The notes under the pieces: generated by a model
The model's input: only the letters and a program-made list of their open reading frames with translations
The model's database searches: none
What the model was told of the DNA's origin: nothing
Program-made: the position numbers and the translations under genes
Assembly (NCBI GenBank): GCA_037975125.1
Contig: JAJQOW010000014.1
Coordinates: 21,035,484 to 21,099,483, forward strand
Length of the DNA stretch: 64,000 bases
Source of the DNA: Latrodectus hesperus
Taxonomy: Eukaryota; Arthropoda; Arachnida; Araneae; Theridiidae
Direction: 5' to 3'
Shown: in pieces, positions 1-60,156 of the stretch
Layout of the letters: each line of letters opens with the position of its first letter
How positions within the stretch are numbered: position 1 is the stretch's first letter

Positions 1-2042
1 TTAATTGCTTTAACTTGTTGGAAAATTCTGAAAATTTTAAAATATGGTGGAAAATGTTTCTAGTATTGTGCCAATAGTTTGTGTGGGTTAAGGTAAGCAA
101 AAATTGTTAAGAATTTTTTTCTTTTCACAGTTGCAAAAAAATTTGAGGTTTCTGATATACTTCCTTGATTTTTAATACTATTTTTCTTCTTGTTTAAAAA
201 TATTGTAATTAAAATTACTCTTTGAAAACTAATTACTTCTTGTTTAAAAATATTGTAATTAAAATTACTCTTTGAAAACTAATTACTGAATATGCAGCAT
301 ACTTAATAGTTTTCACCGCAAATTTGAATTTCAAATTCGCTTCAAAAGAATTTTTTTCTTATTACAGTTAATGAATGTTATTTTTAATCCAAATGCTTCA
401 TTTTTTATTGTAATTCTGAATTACTTTATTTCATACTTTATTTCATGACTGCTTAAAATATCAAGCTTCAGATTTTACTTTTTATTTATACATTATTTAT
501 TCTAATTTCTTTATCCTATAAGTTTTCTAATAAAGGAACTCATATATTTTCTACTTTTTAAGCAATATGTTATTTTCTTCTTTTTTTGTGTAAAATAAAT
601 CCTTAAATTGCTCTCATTTAAGTTGAATTCCACCATAATGAAATTTCAGAAATTAACTTAGCATTTGGAGTCATAGATAATTTTTATGGTTACTTTTAAC
701 AAAATTTCACGTCATTGCACAATTTTACTTCAAGTTTGCAATTGTAGAAACAAAATAAATAAAATAAAAAATGTTCTTAAATTAAAGCCTCCCAATTTAA
801 GTAGATTTAATGAAAATATTAAGTTCTTTTAAGAAAAATATTCCTAGAGACAATATTTTTCTGATAAGAATCCAATATTTAGTTTCTTGGTCTAAAATGC
901 ATGTTCAATAAAAATTCTTTAAACTATTCGATTCCATATTCATTGAGCTTAAACTATACTTTCACTGCACAATATTTCTAGTGTAATAGCTTGCTTTTTA
1001 CTTATTATTTCCTATAATTAATCACTTCAATTTTACAGCATATTATCATTTCTTCAATTTATTAACATACCTTTATCGTTAGTAATGGAACAAGAAGATC
1101 AAAACATTTGCATCACATAAAAGCGTTGTAGCACAAGAGAGCAAATTTGCTATTCACTCCTTCTGCAGTAACGCAAAACAACCGCCATTACAAACAGCAA
1201 AATGTTGCTTATAATAACGATATGAAGTAAAATGAAAAATCTGCAATAGATAAGCTATAAAACTGGTTTTCCATATCTAATGGAGTATTCTTCACGGGCA
1301 AGTTGTGTCTTTTACGAAATCTTATTTTTTTATTCGAGATGCCTTTTACATAATTCCTAAATATCACATTTGTTAATCTCATTCATAAAAAATCGTATCA
1401 CTTACAAATGAGTTGTAGTAATTTACTTCGTGATTAATTTCCTTAACTTAATAAAAGTATTTCATTAATTTTCAGTAAGAAACTGAATTGGTCTGTGAAT
1501 TAAGCGGTAAGGGAAATTTAAAAAGAACTTATATGTTTAAAATTAATTTTTATAATCAAATTAATATGATTCATTATCACATTTATTAAGAATTATTACT
1601 TTCAAATGTCATTTATTAGCAGCTGGCATATCTTAAAGGTTTAGTTAATTTTGATTTTATTCAATATAATTTAAACTAACAAAATAATTGTCATTTTAGT
1701 ATTAATATGGAAAAATAAAGATGTACACAAAAAAATTTCATGCAGCTATAAACTTTTCAGCTCAGAAAAAATGTCAGGAATTCGTAAAATCAGGAAAATT
1801 TAACTTCTAATGAAAATTTTTACTCTAGTTCATTACTTCTCACTTCAACTGTAACCTTTGTTAACATAGACTTTATTGCTCTGAAATCACAATTAAAATT
1901 ATTTATTAAAATTGTTGCTTTAATGTGTTATAAAAATTTATTACACATTAACGAAACAACCTGAAGGATAGGAATCCTAAATGATTCTTTTTATCTTTAA
2001 GATTATTTTAGTTTTTAAATTATCAGGGCAGTAAATTCAAAT
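1..2042. other. AT-rich intron sequence, no gene seen
   Basis: AT-rich sequence upstream of the first visible exon, presumably intron because exon 1 enters in phase 1. No coding exon is recognised. It contains a perfect 50-bp tandem duplication near 185-284. Confidence 0.5.
185..284. repeat. 50-bp perfect tandem duplication
   Basis: Two identical adjacent 50-base units (185-234 and 235-284) containing TGTTTAAAAATATTG. Confidence 0.85.
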
Positions 2043-2056
2043 ACTTGTAAATTTTT

Positions 2057-2626
2057 CCCCTCATGTTCCACACGCTGCCTCATAGTGTGCACTAGTTGCC
2101 GGTGAGGGGGTGTTCCTGGGCGGAGTGGGTGAAGTACGTCGGGAGAGTAATCTCCTGGTAGGGTCACCCAAGGCGTGAAGGCCACTCCACTATGTCCAGC
2201 TAAAGCCTGGGGCAACGGAGCAAAGTCAGACTTCTACCCTTGGGTTCTGCCTTGGGTGCTCCAGGTACTCTGTACCAACAGAAGCTGCTCTTACACCCCA
2301 CTTTTCATGAATCTTGGGTTAGAAAGTTTTGACATCATGGTTCCACACTAGTGAGTAAACACAAGTGATGCAGCCAAACAGCTCTGACTAGACTACGAAA
2401 TGGCCACCTGCTTGCTCAGAGACACGTCTCTGGTACCAAGGTCTACCCTCTCTGTCCCAAATGTCGAGTGGTCCAGGCCTCCCCATCTCATATTTTTCAG
2501 TACATTGGGTGTGAGAGAGGAGACATGGAGTTGAGACCGGAGGTGGTGCTTGAGAGACTGACAATTTTTGGATTCATGGGGCTGGTGTGATGGTACTGTC
2601 ACGCCAATCGGGGATAAGCAACAACA
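2057..2626 (+). mobile_element. 570-bp non-autonomous LINE-derived retroposon
   Basis: A GC-richer block flanked by a perfect 14-base direct repeat ACTTGTAAATTTTT (2043-2056 and 2627-2640), that is, a target-site duplication. The 3' end is a short (CAA)n tail, GCAACAACAAC. The 3' half decodes on the plus strand as a LINE C-terminal zinc-knuckle segment (LCPKCRVV, PSHIFQY, GCERGD). The 5' half is a non-coding head starting CCCCTCATG. It lies just upstream of exon 1. Confidence 0.8.
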
Positions 2627-2658
2627 ACTTGTAAATTTTTGCTGTTTAATATTTTTAG

Positions 2659-49312
<46,654 letters not shown>

Positions 49313-52300
49313 AATAAAATTTGGTCAACGAAATTTTATGAAATTGTAACTATTTCTTGAGGTTTGACTGTTTACTTAAATGAATTTTCTGAGGAAAAAA
49401 CTAAATCCATTTTACTAAATTCAATGACTTAATGACAAATGTAAACACTGACTTATGAAATTAAGTGTAATTGTGATTTGAAAGCAAAGTATTCACCCGA
49501 TTTCTACATTACTTCAAAAAAGTCTTTCATCATTAAGCATCATTTTTAATGTTTTCAAGCCTTTATTGTGTGAAGATAAGATATGTGTATATTTCACAAG
49601 ATTCAATTTTAAACCCCTTTATACATAATGAGATTTCATATGTATGCAAATAAATCATTGACTGAATTTCTTCATAATCAGAGTCTTAATCATTCTACAT
49701 TTCTAATGTTATTGTTATCAAATTATTATGAAATTAAATCATCTTTATAAAAAACTAGAAGGAAATTCAAACAGCATGTACTTTCTGTAATTATTTCTCA
49801 TATTTTGTGTAAATATATTTATCTTAAAATATATAATGCTTCCATTTGTAAATTAATTCATTGCTAGCTTATGCATGAAATAAACAGACTTACTCCACTG
49901 TATGTGAATTTCAGTAATTTTCAAAAAATAATTTTTATATTTATTTAAAAACCTTATGTTTATTGATTCAATGAATAATTTCAGTATTTTCTTCAGTCTT
50001 GATTCATTTCTAATATATTTTCAATACCTTTTTAGCTTTATTGATCTTTAAGCTACTTTATTGTAAAAATTATATATTTACTTAAAATTATATATTTACA
50101 TTTCTTGAAATTTCTCTTTTTGAAATATTATAAAATATGCTGTATCATATCTAATTATTCTTTAAAGTAAAATATGTGATACATTTTGTGTTTTTATACC
50201 ATTATATATATTATATCTTAATTTTATATGTTGTAATTATTTCCTATAAATTCACTTGTTTATTAACTGAAATGAATACATGCTTTACACTTTAATGTAT
50301 TGTACATTAATTATAAACTTCACTTTTTTGGCATTAAGAGCTAAATGGTAAAAAAAAAAATTTTAAACTTTGAAATTATATTGCATTGTTTCAAAAGTGC
50401 ACAAATATTTGTGAAATATTACTCTACAGAAATATAAAGTTTAGTTGGCTTCAGTGCTCTGCTTTTCAAAAAGCATATTATTTGTGAAAATTGATATTCA
50501 TTCATTAGTAATAAGCAATGTAGAAATTGGTATATATGGTTTTACTTACCATTGTTTCACTATGATGTAAATCTGTTTTATAAATTTAGTTAGAGTAACA
50601 TCCTGATCTTTCACCCTCACATATAATTTTTCTTTTGATTGATTACCTAATGTAAAAAGTGTAATTTATCTAAAAGTAATTTTAAAAAGTTTTATTTTCT
50701 TGATACTGTTGATGTTTTTTTTAAAGAAAATATTTGATTAATCTTTTTGCTTTAAAAAATAATTCAATATAATGTTTAAATTGAATAACATGTGGAATTA
50801 GTCTTAAATAGAGAAACAATTTATTCTGTATTTTTTAAGAAAAGCTAATTTTCAAATTTAATCACAAAAACCAAATTATATAGAAATAGAGAACATTGAA
50901 GAACTTAACAATGTTTATGTGCCATAATAACTGAAATAAAAGGTAATAATTAATAACTGAACATAATGAAATAAGTCTATCAACATTTCTGATTTTAAAT
51001 GTAATTTTAATATTTTAGAAATTTACTTATAGTTAAACGAAAGCATGATCAGTCATGTATAATATTATATATAAATCAATTATGTATTTCCATTTGAATT
51101 AAAGTAAATTTTTTTTATTTATTTATTTGGTAAAAGTCTGACACAGCATGGATTGAGATTTAATATACTTTGTTAATATTGACAGTTGTGTTAAATGCAA
51201 AACTTGAGCGTTTTACATATTTATTATAAAATGGAAAATGAAAAGAAATGTACAGAGAAATTTTCTTAAAAAAAGAACTGATTTATGACTGTTCTCTTTT
51301 TAATTATTTATGGAAACATGGAAAAATATATTAACTTTCTGATGTACAAAACATTTATTATATATTGTTCTTAGAAAGCTTAAAAATAAATATCATCATT
51401 TGGAAAAATTATAAGTATTATTCTATACATCTTTAAAATATATCTATAAAAAACGAAGTAGTGTAAGGCGATTTGTTATGAAAAATATTTTTAATTTGAT
51501 GTAATAAATGTAAAGAAAAGAATAATAATGCATTTATATCAGTTTTGACTGACCCAAAATTTCTACCACCTTTTAATAAGTTTAAATTAAAAAGATCACT
51601 ATCGCTCTTGCTATTTTTTATAAGGATACATTATAATAAATTATACCTTGCTATTTAAATTAAACGTTTCAGCTTATAATATTGTTGATTCAAACATTTA
51701 TCATTTTTCATTAAATTAAACTGTTGAAAATTTTAAAATCTGTTTTCTGGTAAAATTTACCTTTTGTTGCAAAAAGCATCATACAATTAAAAAAAAATTT
51801 TTATCATGTAATTTTGTTATTCAAGTTTCTTTCCATTCCATATTTTATAACTTTAGCAATTATAATTATATAAAATCTTAATTAGAATCATTTTTTGTAA
51901 CATAATTTTTCCTATGTTGTTATTAAAAGTAGGAAACTGTATTCTCAAATATATATATATTTTTTCTGGTTGTAAAATACTATTTCTTTCTTTTTAGTTT
52001 TTAACAACTAAGAAATATTCTCTTTTTATTTAGCTAAAGTAAATTTGCTTTAAATTTTTCTGAAAATTTAATTATTTATATAAAACTAACTTTGTAAATA
52101 TATATTAGTTTTTATCAAGATTGATGCATATTTACTTATTTTATTGATTGTTAATAAATCAGCTTAAAAAACTTATTTGTGACATTATTATTGCACATTA
52201 TGGTATATTTGCATTTTTTTATTTTAAAATTCCTATCTCAGCCTTTTACTTGTTGTGCCATGTAAAGAAGGCATAACAATATAATACAATGTTATCAATA

Positions 52301-53645
52301 GTATTAGTAATCAAGTAAAGTTTAATATAATGAGGAAAATTAACAATCCTTACTTCATAATGTGCATTTATATATTTAAAAGTATGAAACTTTTAATTTT
52401 AAAAGAAACGAAAATTATTGTGTTGATAAGAAAATTTCTAAATATTTATTTATAACAAATTCTTTATAATTGCAAGAAATAATAATACATTTCATAACAA
52501 AAAATTTGAAAAAATTATAAACTAATCTTATTTACAAAATATATAAGCATGTAATGTAAAAAAATCGAGCTAAGACTCTTATTTTAAAATTTTAATAGAT
52601 GAATAATTATTTTATGAAGAACTCTCAAACATATTTTAATAAATTTTGCCAATTTTCAATAGTATGTTTTTATAATTATTAGCGTAACAGAAAATGTTTG
52701 GCACATTTTTATTGAAAGGCATATTAACTTATTATATAACACATGAAATGCCTTATTATTCTTGATTTACATTCGTATGTATATTTATTAAAAACAACAA
52801 TATGAATTGTGTTATACTGGCTATATTGAGTGAACAATTTTGCAATATTAAGTCTCAATAATATACTATACTTTTACTATTCAGAAAACTGTAATATAAC
52901 ATTCACAGTTTAATCTCAATGATATAATTAAAATTTTATTTTTATTTCAATTTTTAATAGTAACTAAATTTTTATTTTACAATGTTTCATTTCAATCTTA
53001 AAAATCATTCTTATAACCTTTCAGCACACACACACACTAAGGTTTATTAATTATTTATATGAATCTTGCTTCTTGTAGTATAATTTCCAAAATATGAGCT
53101 TGAAATGCTGTGACAAGCTATGGAAAGTTAATAGCGATTCTCAATCTCAGAAAATATAAATGATTCATATATCTTAGTATTTATTACTTACGATTCAATA
53201 AAAAAATTTATAATAAACATTTTAATGATAAAGTTTTCCAGTTTATTATATAAAGTTTTGAAAGGGCTCAATGTGCTCTAGTGTGAGCATTAGGCTCTTT
53301 GGAGTTGAAGGCCCTTAACTTGATACGTGTCATTACGAAACAATGGGAAATTGTTGCTGCTTTTCTGCTTTCTTCATACCCCATATATCAGGGTGCATGC
53401 TTGAAGGTTTATTAGGATTCCTCTTTAGCTAACGTGATTATGGTTCTATAGTTACATATTAATAAAAGCCATCATTTCAGCTATTAGGTCATCCACTACA
53501 CGGTATTAAAATATATGTAAAAGTATTGATAAAATGATCTGCAACGTTTGCTGATTAATTACTAGCTTTCAACATGTTTGTGTATGGGGATATGTATACA
53601 TCTCTTAAAGCATAAAATTTCTAAATAAAACGGTCTTAGACATAA
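49313..53645. other. 3' UTR and AT-rich intergenic DNA
   Basis: It begins with the presumed 3' UTR. A block at about 53250-53480 is less AT-rich and may be an old repeat, but no family is recognised. Confidence 0.45.
49879..49884 (+). terminator. Candidate polyadenylation signal of REJ/GPS gene
   Basis: AATAAA about 570 bases after the stop. Alternatives are at 49313 and 49649; sequence alone cannot rank them. Confidence 0.3.
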
Positions 53646-53886
53646 TAGAAAGTTGATTTACTGTTTTATGATTATAAATGAGATGCAATTGCCAATTAAG
53701 TTATCTTCAGTGTTTCTTTACTGAAAACAGCTCTTTTTATAATAAACAATGCAAGTGAATATAGTAATAGAAAATTGATTTATTGTTTTATGATTATAAA
53801 TGAGATGCAAATGACAATTACGCTATCTTCAGTGTTTCTTTTCTGAAAACAGTTCTTTTTATAATAAACAGTGCAAGTGAATATCA
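53646..53886. repeat. About 122-bp tandem duplication
   Basis: Two adjacent diverged units starting TAGAAAGTTGATTTA (53646) and TAGAAAATTGATTTA (53768), each containing TGATTATAAATGAGATGCAA and TATCTTCAGTGTTTCTTT. Confidence 0.85.
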
Positions 53887-55290
53887 AAAGATATCAAAAA
53901 TGATTTCTTTTGTTAATTTCTTCAACAAAATATTTTTTTTTGTAAAGGTGTTTTTAGAATGGTCAAAATGGGAATTATAAGTTTAGACCTATATGCTGTA
54001 AAGAAAAATAGTTATCGTTTTTATGAAATAAATATCTTGTTTGATTCAAAATTATTATGTTGATTAAGTTTTTAGAAAAATGAATTTTGAAGCTCTGAAA
54101 ATGCAATTTTTATCTGTATTTTAATTAAAACTTAAAAAGATTATTTGATACTATTAGAAATACATATTCAATTACTCACGTCATTTTTTATTCTCTTTTT
54201 TTCTGGGCTAGAATAACAGGAGGGGAAAAAACCAGAATTCATTGTACCTTCATAACACCGAACTTGAAAAGATTTATTTGCGTAACAATTTTATTAAGTC
54301 CAAAATAAGAATTTACTAAATAAATAATATGCACTTTTTTTTGTTAACCATATAAATTTCTTAATAGATTGGGTCTTAACAAGTCTAACATGAAGAAAAG
54401 ATGTTATGTCTATGCCTGTTGGAACCATCTAAGTAGGAGAGACTTGCAAAAAAAATATTAATTAAAAAATAAATTGGGAAAAGCTGTTTTAGGATAAAAC
54501 TAAAACTCTCCTGAAGATGAACATAATTGACTGAATTTTCTTAACAATTCATTTGAACAACATACTTTGATTGTTGCATTTAATCAATTCTGAGTACATA
54601 GAAAAGGAAAACGCTTTTGAAAAAATGTACCCAATATTTGAAAAATAGTCGTTAGTGATTTAAATAATTTTCATTCACAGTTACAAAGTTTGGATTATAT
54701 TAGTTTAATTTATTAGTCAATTTAGTTATGAATTTTAACTTTTCCGAGTATAAAATGTATAATAAATTGTCTTTGGCTCTTGAATACAATACTAGGGTAT
54801 ATAGATGATTTATTGTTTAAAAATTCATGAAATGAAAATTTGAAATAATTTTTGTGGTCTGAGACATTTTTTTTAGAGTTTTTACTCCTCACGCTGTTAG
54901 TTGTACTACATTATAATTTTGTGTTAAAGAGAAAAACTGCTGTTTTCAGTGATAAAAATTTCAATATTTCCTAAATATATTTCATTGTTACGGATGAAAT
55001 GATTTTTCGTGAATGGTAATTCTTGTTGTAAATGGAATATCGATAATATGTATGGAAAACTTTCATAATGAATAAGTATCGTAATAAATTACTTTCTTTT
55101 AATCACAGATGCTATTATGTAGCCATTTTTTTTTTGTTCTCTAAAAATTCCTTAAATCAAATATGAAAAATTTTCTTCAATGAATTCAAATTGTAATTTT
55201 TTTCGTGATTCTAAATTTTGATTAAACATTTTAATAGTAGCATCATAAATGCAGTATGTGTGTTTTTGTGTAGTGAAATGGTGTGTGTAT
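53887..55290. other. AT-rich intergenic DNA
   Basis: No gene or repeat recognised. Confidence 0.45.
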
Positions 55291-55299
55291 ACTGAACGG

Positions 55300-55445
55300 C
55301 ATGAGTAGAGAGAGAGAGAACGGCATGAGTATGACTCTCGATATCCCATCAGTGCGATTATTCCCATGACACTGGTCGGATTTCGACCAGTCCGAATGGC
55401 AATATCATAATGATAATCCATATTCTCGATGAACAATGATCCTGC
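55300..55445 (-). mobile_element. Tc1-like transposase HTH relic
   Basis: On the minus strand the text YHYDIAIRTGRNPTSVMGI resembles the second helix-turn-helix of Tc1-like transposases (pattern 'YrdIA.rtGRnptTVmrI'). The same open frame continues upstream, beyond a TAA, toward 55640. There is no catalytic domain and no inverted ends were found. A short GAGA-flanked repeat of GAACGGCATGAGTA (55296 and 55319) lies at its edge. Confidence 0.4.
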
Positions 55446-55640
55446 CTCAACTAAATGCCGTTACTTAATGGTAACCATTTTTTCCCTTTTCATTCGAAGC
55501 ATAACTGGATATTCTGATATAACTCCGACCTTATCGTTTTCCAAATCAATAATCCTCTGCTTAACTTCACTTTTATGTAATATTTCAGTTGTTGATCCTC
55601 CTTCGTCGTGAAACGAATTGCTTTCATTTACGTATTCCAA

Positions 55641-57275
55641 CTTCTTTTTATTAATTTTGTATGATGATCGTTGTTCGTAAGATCATTCCTTTCTGCTGTT
55701 GCTAGCTGTCATTTATTAGCAATTTTTATCAGGGGTAGAAATATTCTATGGAAATATAAAGTATTATTTTTTAAATTTTGTGGATAGATTAAAAACACTA
55801 AAAATTAGAAGAATGTGCATAATTTATGAGATTAGATATGAACGTATAATATAGAATGTACACAATTACATTTAAAATATTTAAAGAAAAAGTTTATAAA
55901 CGCTTATGATTAAAAAAAATACTTTAAAATAAATAACTAAGTAAACGCAAGCTTTTGATTTAAAAGCAAAATAATATTTAGATATGTTTTCTAAATCTTT
56001 AAAACGTAAAAAATTTTCTTAAATATAGTAATTAATAAACAAATAAATAGTTCCTGTTATTTTGTTAAGATTATTGACTAAAAAGTTTGTCATGAAATCA
56101 AACATAAAAACATGAGCAATGAATCCGAAAATAAATTTGTGAGGACATTTATAATTTTCTGTTGAATAGTGCACAATTGTTAATGATATTTTTTACATTA
56201 TATCAATATTTTCTAACTTGCTTTTGTATTTTCGATGATTGCAACTATTCTAAGATATAAGAAAATAAATTAATATCTTGGCACGTGTGTGTGTTTCGCA
56301 TTTAATTTTTAACTTTAACTTTTTTTCTGACATAGCTAAACTTTAAATTTTTAATTGAATCAGTCTTGAAAATTTTTGTTACATACGTAGTATGTAACAA
56401 AATAAATCGTAGTATGTTACATGTAATCGTGGTATGTAGTAGTATGTAATCGTAGTATGTACAGAAGTACGGTTAGGACGCAATAACTTCATAAGGAAGC
56501 TTTTTTTCTTAATTTGATAGATCAATTACTGGCGCAGCATAGCGAAACCCATACACAATGACCAAAAAAAAAAAAAAAACTTCAATTTTCTTATAAATTT
56601 CGAGTAAAAAAATTACTTAAAAGTATTTTTTCTACTACGATTTTTTACGGATTGAAGATTACATGTAAGTATTTTCAAAAATAATTAGTTAGATATTTTA
56701 CAACAATTGCTTATCAAATATAAAAATAGCTATAAAAATATCATTTATGCAAAATATATATCATGAAAATCTTTTAACCATAAATTAGCAACTTTTCCGA
56801 TAGATTTATTTCTTACTTAATTTTAAAAATCTTTTTTGCTTAAATTATCAATTGAATCAGTATTTTTTCAATGTTCTGTCAATAACTTTTTGTTAATTAA
56901 AGCTTTGATCATTTCGAAAGATTCACCTATAATCAATTTTTTAAATAATTCTTAGGCATTGTTAGCTCTATTATATTGTCAAAGAATACCATAGTTTATA
57001 AATAATGTACATTATATATAAGCATTATTTTTAAATATCTATTTTGTTTCATATTTTAGATATATTAAGCGATGCCATATTATCATAATTTTATTTTCCG
57101 TCTCAAAAAACAAAAGCATGATTAGTTATATTGTAAAATTTAAAGGGATTCTTTCAATTTAAAATCTACTATTGTGAGTAAGGGACGTTTTGATTGACGT
57201 ATTTAATAGCTATAATATATATAATATAACTGTATATATTAACTTCATTCTAAATTATCATCATCACTTAAATTG
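55641..57275. other. AT-rich intergenic DNA
   Basis: Apart from short tandem copies of ATCGTAGTATGTA-like text at 56385-56465, nothing is recognised. Confidence 0.45.
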
Positions 57276-57289
57276 CTACTAGATGGCGC
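57276..57289 (+). promoter_or_regulatory. CTCF-like motif
   Basis: CTACTAGATGGCGC matches 13 of 14 positions of the classical CTCF core (CCASYAGRKGGCRS). It lies in a CG-richer block about 360 bases before the small candidate gene at 57640. Confidence 0.35.
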
Positions 57290-57639
57290 TATTTACGTCG
57301 CAAAATCCATTTAATTTGTAAACAAAAGGAAACAACTTTCACACATCAGCTTCAGATTAAAATCTTGATTACAGCGCGCGCAGTTTGATATTTCTTTCTT
57401 CAGTGTTTTTCAAATAATATATCAAAAATAATATTATAACCATATTAGTATTAATATTTTTATTCTGAAACTATTGATTTATTTTAATTCTTCAAATGCG
57501 TTACATTTTTTGTTTAAGCAAGATTATTTTTAAAGAAAATATAATATAATTACTTTAAAATTTATTACAAGTGTCAAAATAAAAAGTCCATAGCGTTAAA
57601 GTAAACATTCTATCGAATAAAATATTTTATGCTACTACT

Positions 57640-58595
57640 ATGTTTGAAACTAACATTGTTTTATATCAGTGTTGTTTTATTTGGATCTTGCTTTGGAATG
57701 CGATTGTATTAATTGGTAAGTAATCTTTATTATTTTTAAATAAATTATACATAATGAATAATCATTATTTCTTAAGTACAATGTATTTTTAATACATTGA
57801 TACTACAGTATTCTTTGATCTAAGTAAAAGCATTATCTAATTAGAATAAATAAAAATATTAGCCCATATTTAAGATGTATTATTGATATAAAAAATACCG
57901 CTAATAAATATTAATCATCTTTTCTGATTTATAAGATGTAAATGTTTTGCAATTAATTATGGAAGTTTTTAAACTGCCAATATTGATTGCAAAAAATATT
58001 TATATTCAGCAAATTTCATGTAATACATATTTAATCTATATGTGTATTGAGTATAAAAAATTATAATAGAATAACTAAATGAACATTTTATATTATTCTG
58101 AAAATGTCAATTTAATTTAAATATTATCTAGAAAATTATTAAAAATCTTTATGGTTTCTGGCAACACCCATTAGACTTGTTTTACTTATTTAAATTTTGA
58201 AAATATGTGTATTTCTTAAGGAAATTCTGTGAATTTATTGAATATGAAAAATAAAATTTTGTAATCATTATACGAATGTTTTTAACTAATAATTTTGCAT
58301 AATTTTTCATAATTTACCTATACGAAGGCGTTTTATTCTGTTATATGTGAGTTACAATTTTTCATATTTAATTATATAAGATTGTTTTAAATAATTATTA
58401 AAATTTAACTTACTGAGAGATAAAATCTTAATTTTTAACCAAAAAGAAAAAAAAATGATTTTTAAATATTTTTCTTTCTTTCTTTTTTTTCTCTTAGGAG
58501 TATTTAAAGAGTGTTGTAACCAATGTAATAGAGTTTTCTATGGTTTGGAACAATTAACTTGTCATATACAAAGCGATAACATAAATAAAATTTAA
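57640..58595 (+). CDS. Candidate two-exon small gene, 57 residues
   Basis: An exon from ATG 57640 to 57715 is followed by the consensus donor GTAAGT. A pyrimidine-rich acceptor (TTTTTTTTCTCTTAG) leads to 58498-58595, ending in TAA. The phases fit and give 57 residues: a hydrophobic N-terminal segment (CCFIWILLWNAIVLIG) that could be a signal peptide or membrane helix, then CCNQCNRVFYGLEQLTCHIQ, which matches C-X2-C-X3-F-X5-L-X2-H of a C2H2 finger but lacks the last histidine. A CG-richer block lies upstream. It may be a real small gene, a finger relic, or the 5' end of a gene continuing to the right. Function unknown. Confidence 0.25.
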
Positions 58596-58980
58596 AACTT
58601 TTTTGATCGCATATGAATATTCCTCAACGATATTGTCATTTGCATTTCTCATAATTATCTTTTCAACTACAAGGGAAGATTATAATATTGAAAACCAAGT
58701 GACAGAGAATGCTAAAGTACATGTTTTTAATAGACGATTAAAATTCACTAATAGTGTTTGATTTCAATTCTTGGGACGTTCCAAGGGAAAATTTAAGGAC
58801 CAGATTATCAATATAGAATTTAAGGAACTGCCTGGAAAATCCTATCTTCATAGAATTTATATAATACAAATGAAAACTGACATCATAAATTGAAATTGAT
58901 TATAATGAAGAAGGAGGACCTAAAAGAGAATTATCATTACTAATTATGATCAGAACTCAAAAACTTATCTCGAAATTTGA

Positions 58981-59147
58981 ATAGTTAAAAAAAATGGAAA
59001 AATAGTATAAGAAAAGACTTCTAAAAAGATTACATGATGGCACTTTCCATTTTTGAATTTTTAAATAGTTAAAAAAAATGGAAAAATAGTATAAGAAAAG
59101 ACTCCTAAAAGATTACATGAGGGCAATTTTCATTGTTGAATTTTTAA
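58981..59147. repeat. 84-bp tandem duplication
   Basis: Units start at 58981 and 59065 and share ATAGTTAAAAAAAATGGAAA and TAGTATAAGAAAAGACT, with few differences. Confidence 0.85.
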
Positions 59148-60156
59148 AATAAAGAAAACGTAATCCAATATTAAGTTTAAAGAATCGTTTAAAAAATAAA
59201 GATTATTGTTAGAAATAATTAAAAATTTCCATATAAATGGTAATAAATAAATGTTATCCTTAAATATTTATCACAGAAATAAATTTCTATTATTCCTATA
59301 CTTTTTTTTAACAATTTACAAATATATTTCTATCACAGTATTTCTTATTGAATGTCTCCCACTTTGTATGTACACATGAATAAATGCTTCAGCGAGTGAG
59401 AATGTTATATGGAATGTGAACATAGAAGAGCATGATAAACATTTTCATTTGATGTGAAATTATGATGGTGATATTACTAAGAAGCAGTTTTTGAAGAAGG
59501 TTTAGTTGATTTGTATTATAATATTTCAAGTATTAGTAAAACATTCTGTCATGAAATTGTAATATCATTATTGAAGTTTATATTTCTTCTCAATTTAACG
59601 TCAACCGTCAATACATATGGCGCATTCAAAATTTACCCAACTTTATTAACCAATTATTTTTAGTTACCATATGTCAAAATTGATATAAGGTTTTTGACAA
59701 ATTATATTTTGATACTTGTTGAAAAAAAGATAAACATTATTCTAGAAATCATTTTCTTTTAGGATAATGTCTGACAAGAATGACTTTTAAATTTCAAGCA
59801 AAATTTAAATATTTAGTTTAAAAATGAATACTATTCTAAAGAAAACCATTCATTGATTACTTTATCCACAAGTGGATATCTTTATTCGTCAAGTCATTTG
59901 CAAACACATTTATTTTAATTCCAATGGATTTATTTTATTTTATACAATTTATTTAAACTTTAAGTATTGGGGCATCATTTTTTTTTAAATTTATTGACAG
60001 CTTAAGAATATAAATAATTAGAAACAATAGCGACTTCTCTTTGTTAACAATTTATGTTAATAATCTATCTTTCAGTCAACAAAAGGAAAACTGAATAATG
60101 AATGAATGTCATATTCAATCTATTTTTAATATTTATTGATTCTTAAATCTGAATAC

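Noticed and set aside
55371..55392. Short palindrome ACTGGTCG...CGACCAGT as an operator
   Set aside because: Only 8-9 bp arms, in a transposase-like coding relic; it can arise by chance.
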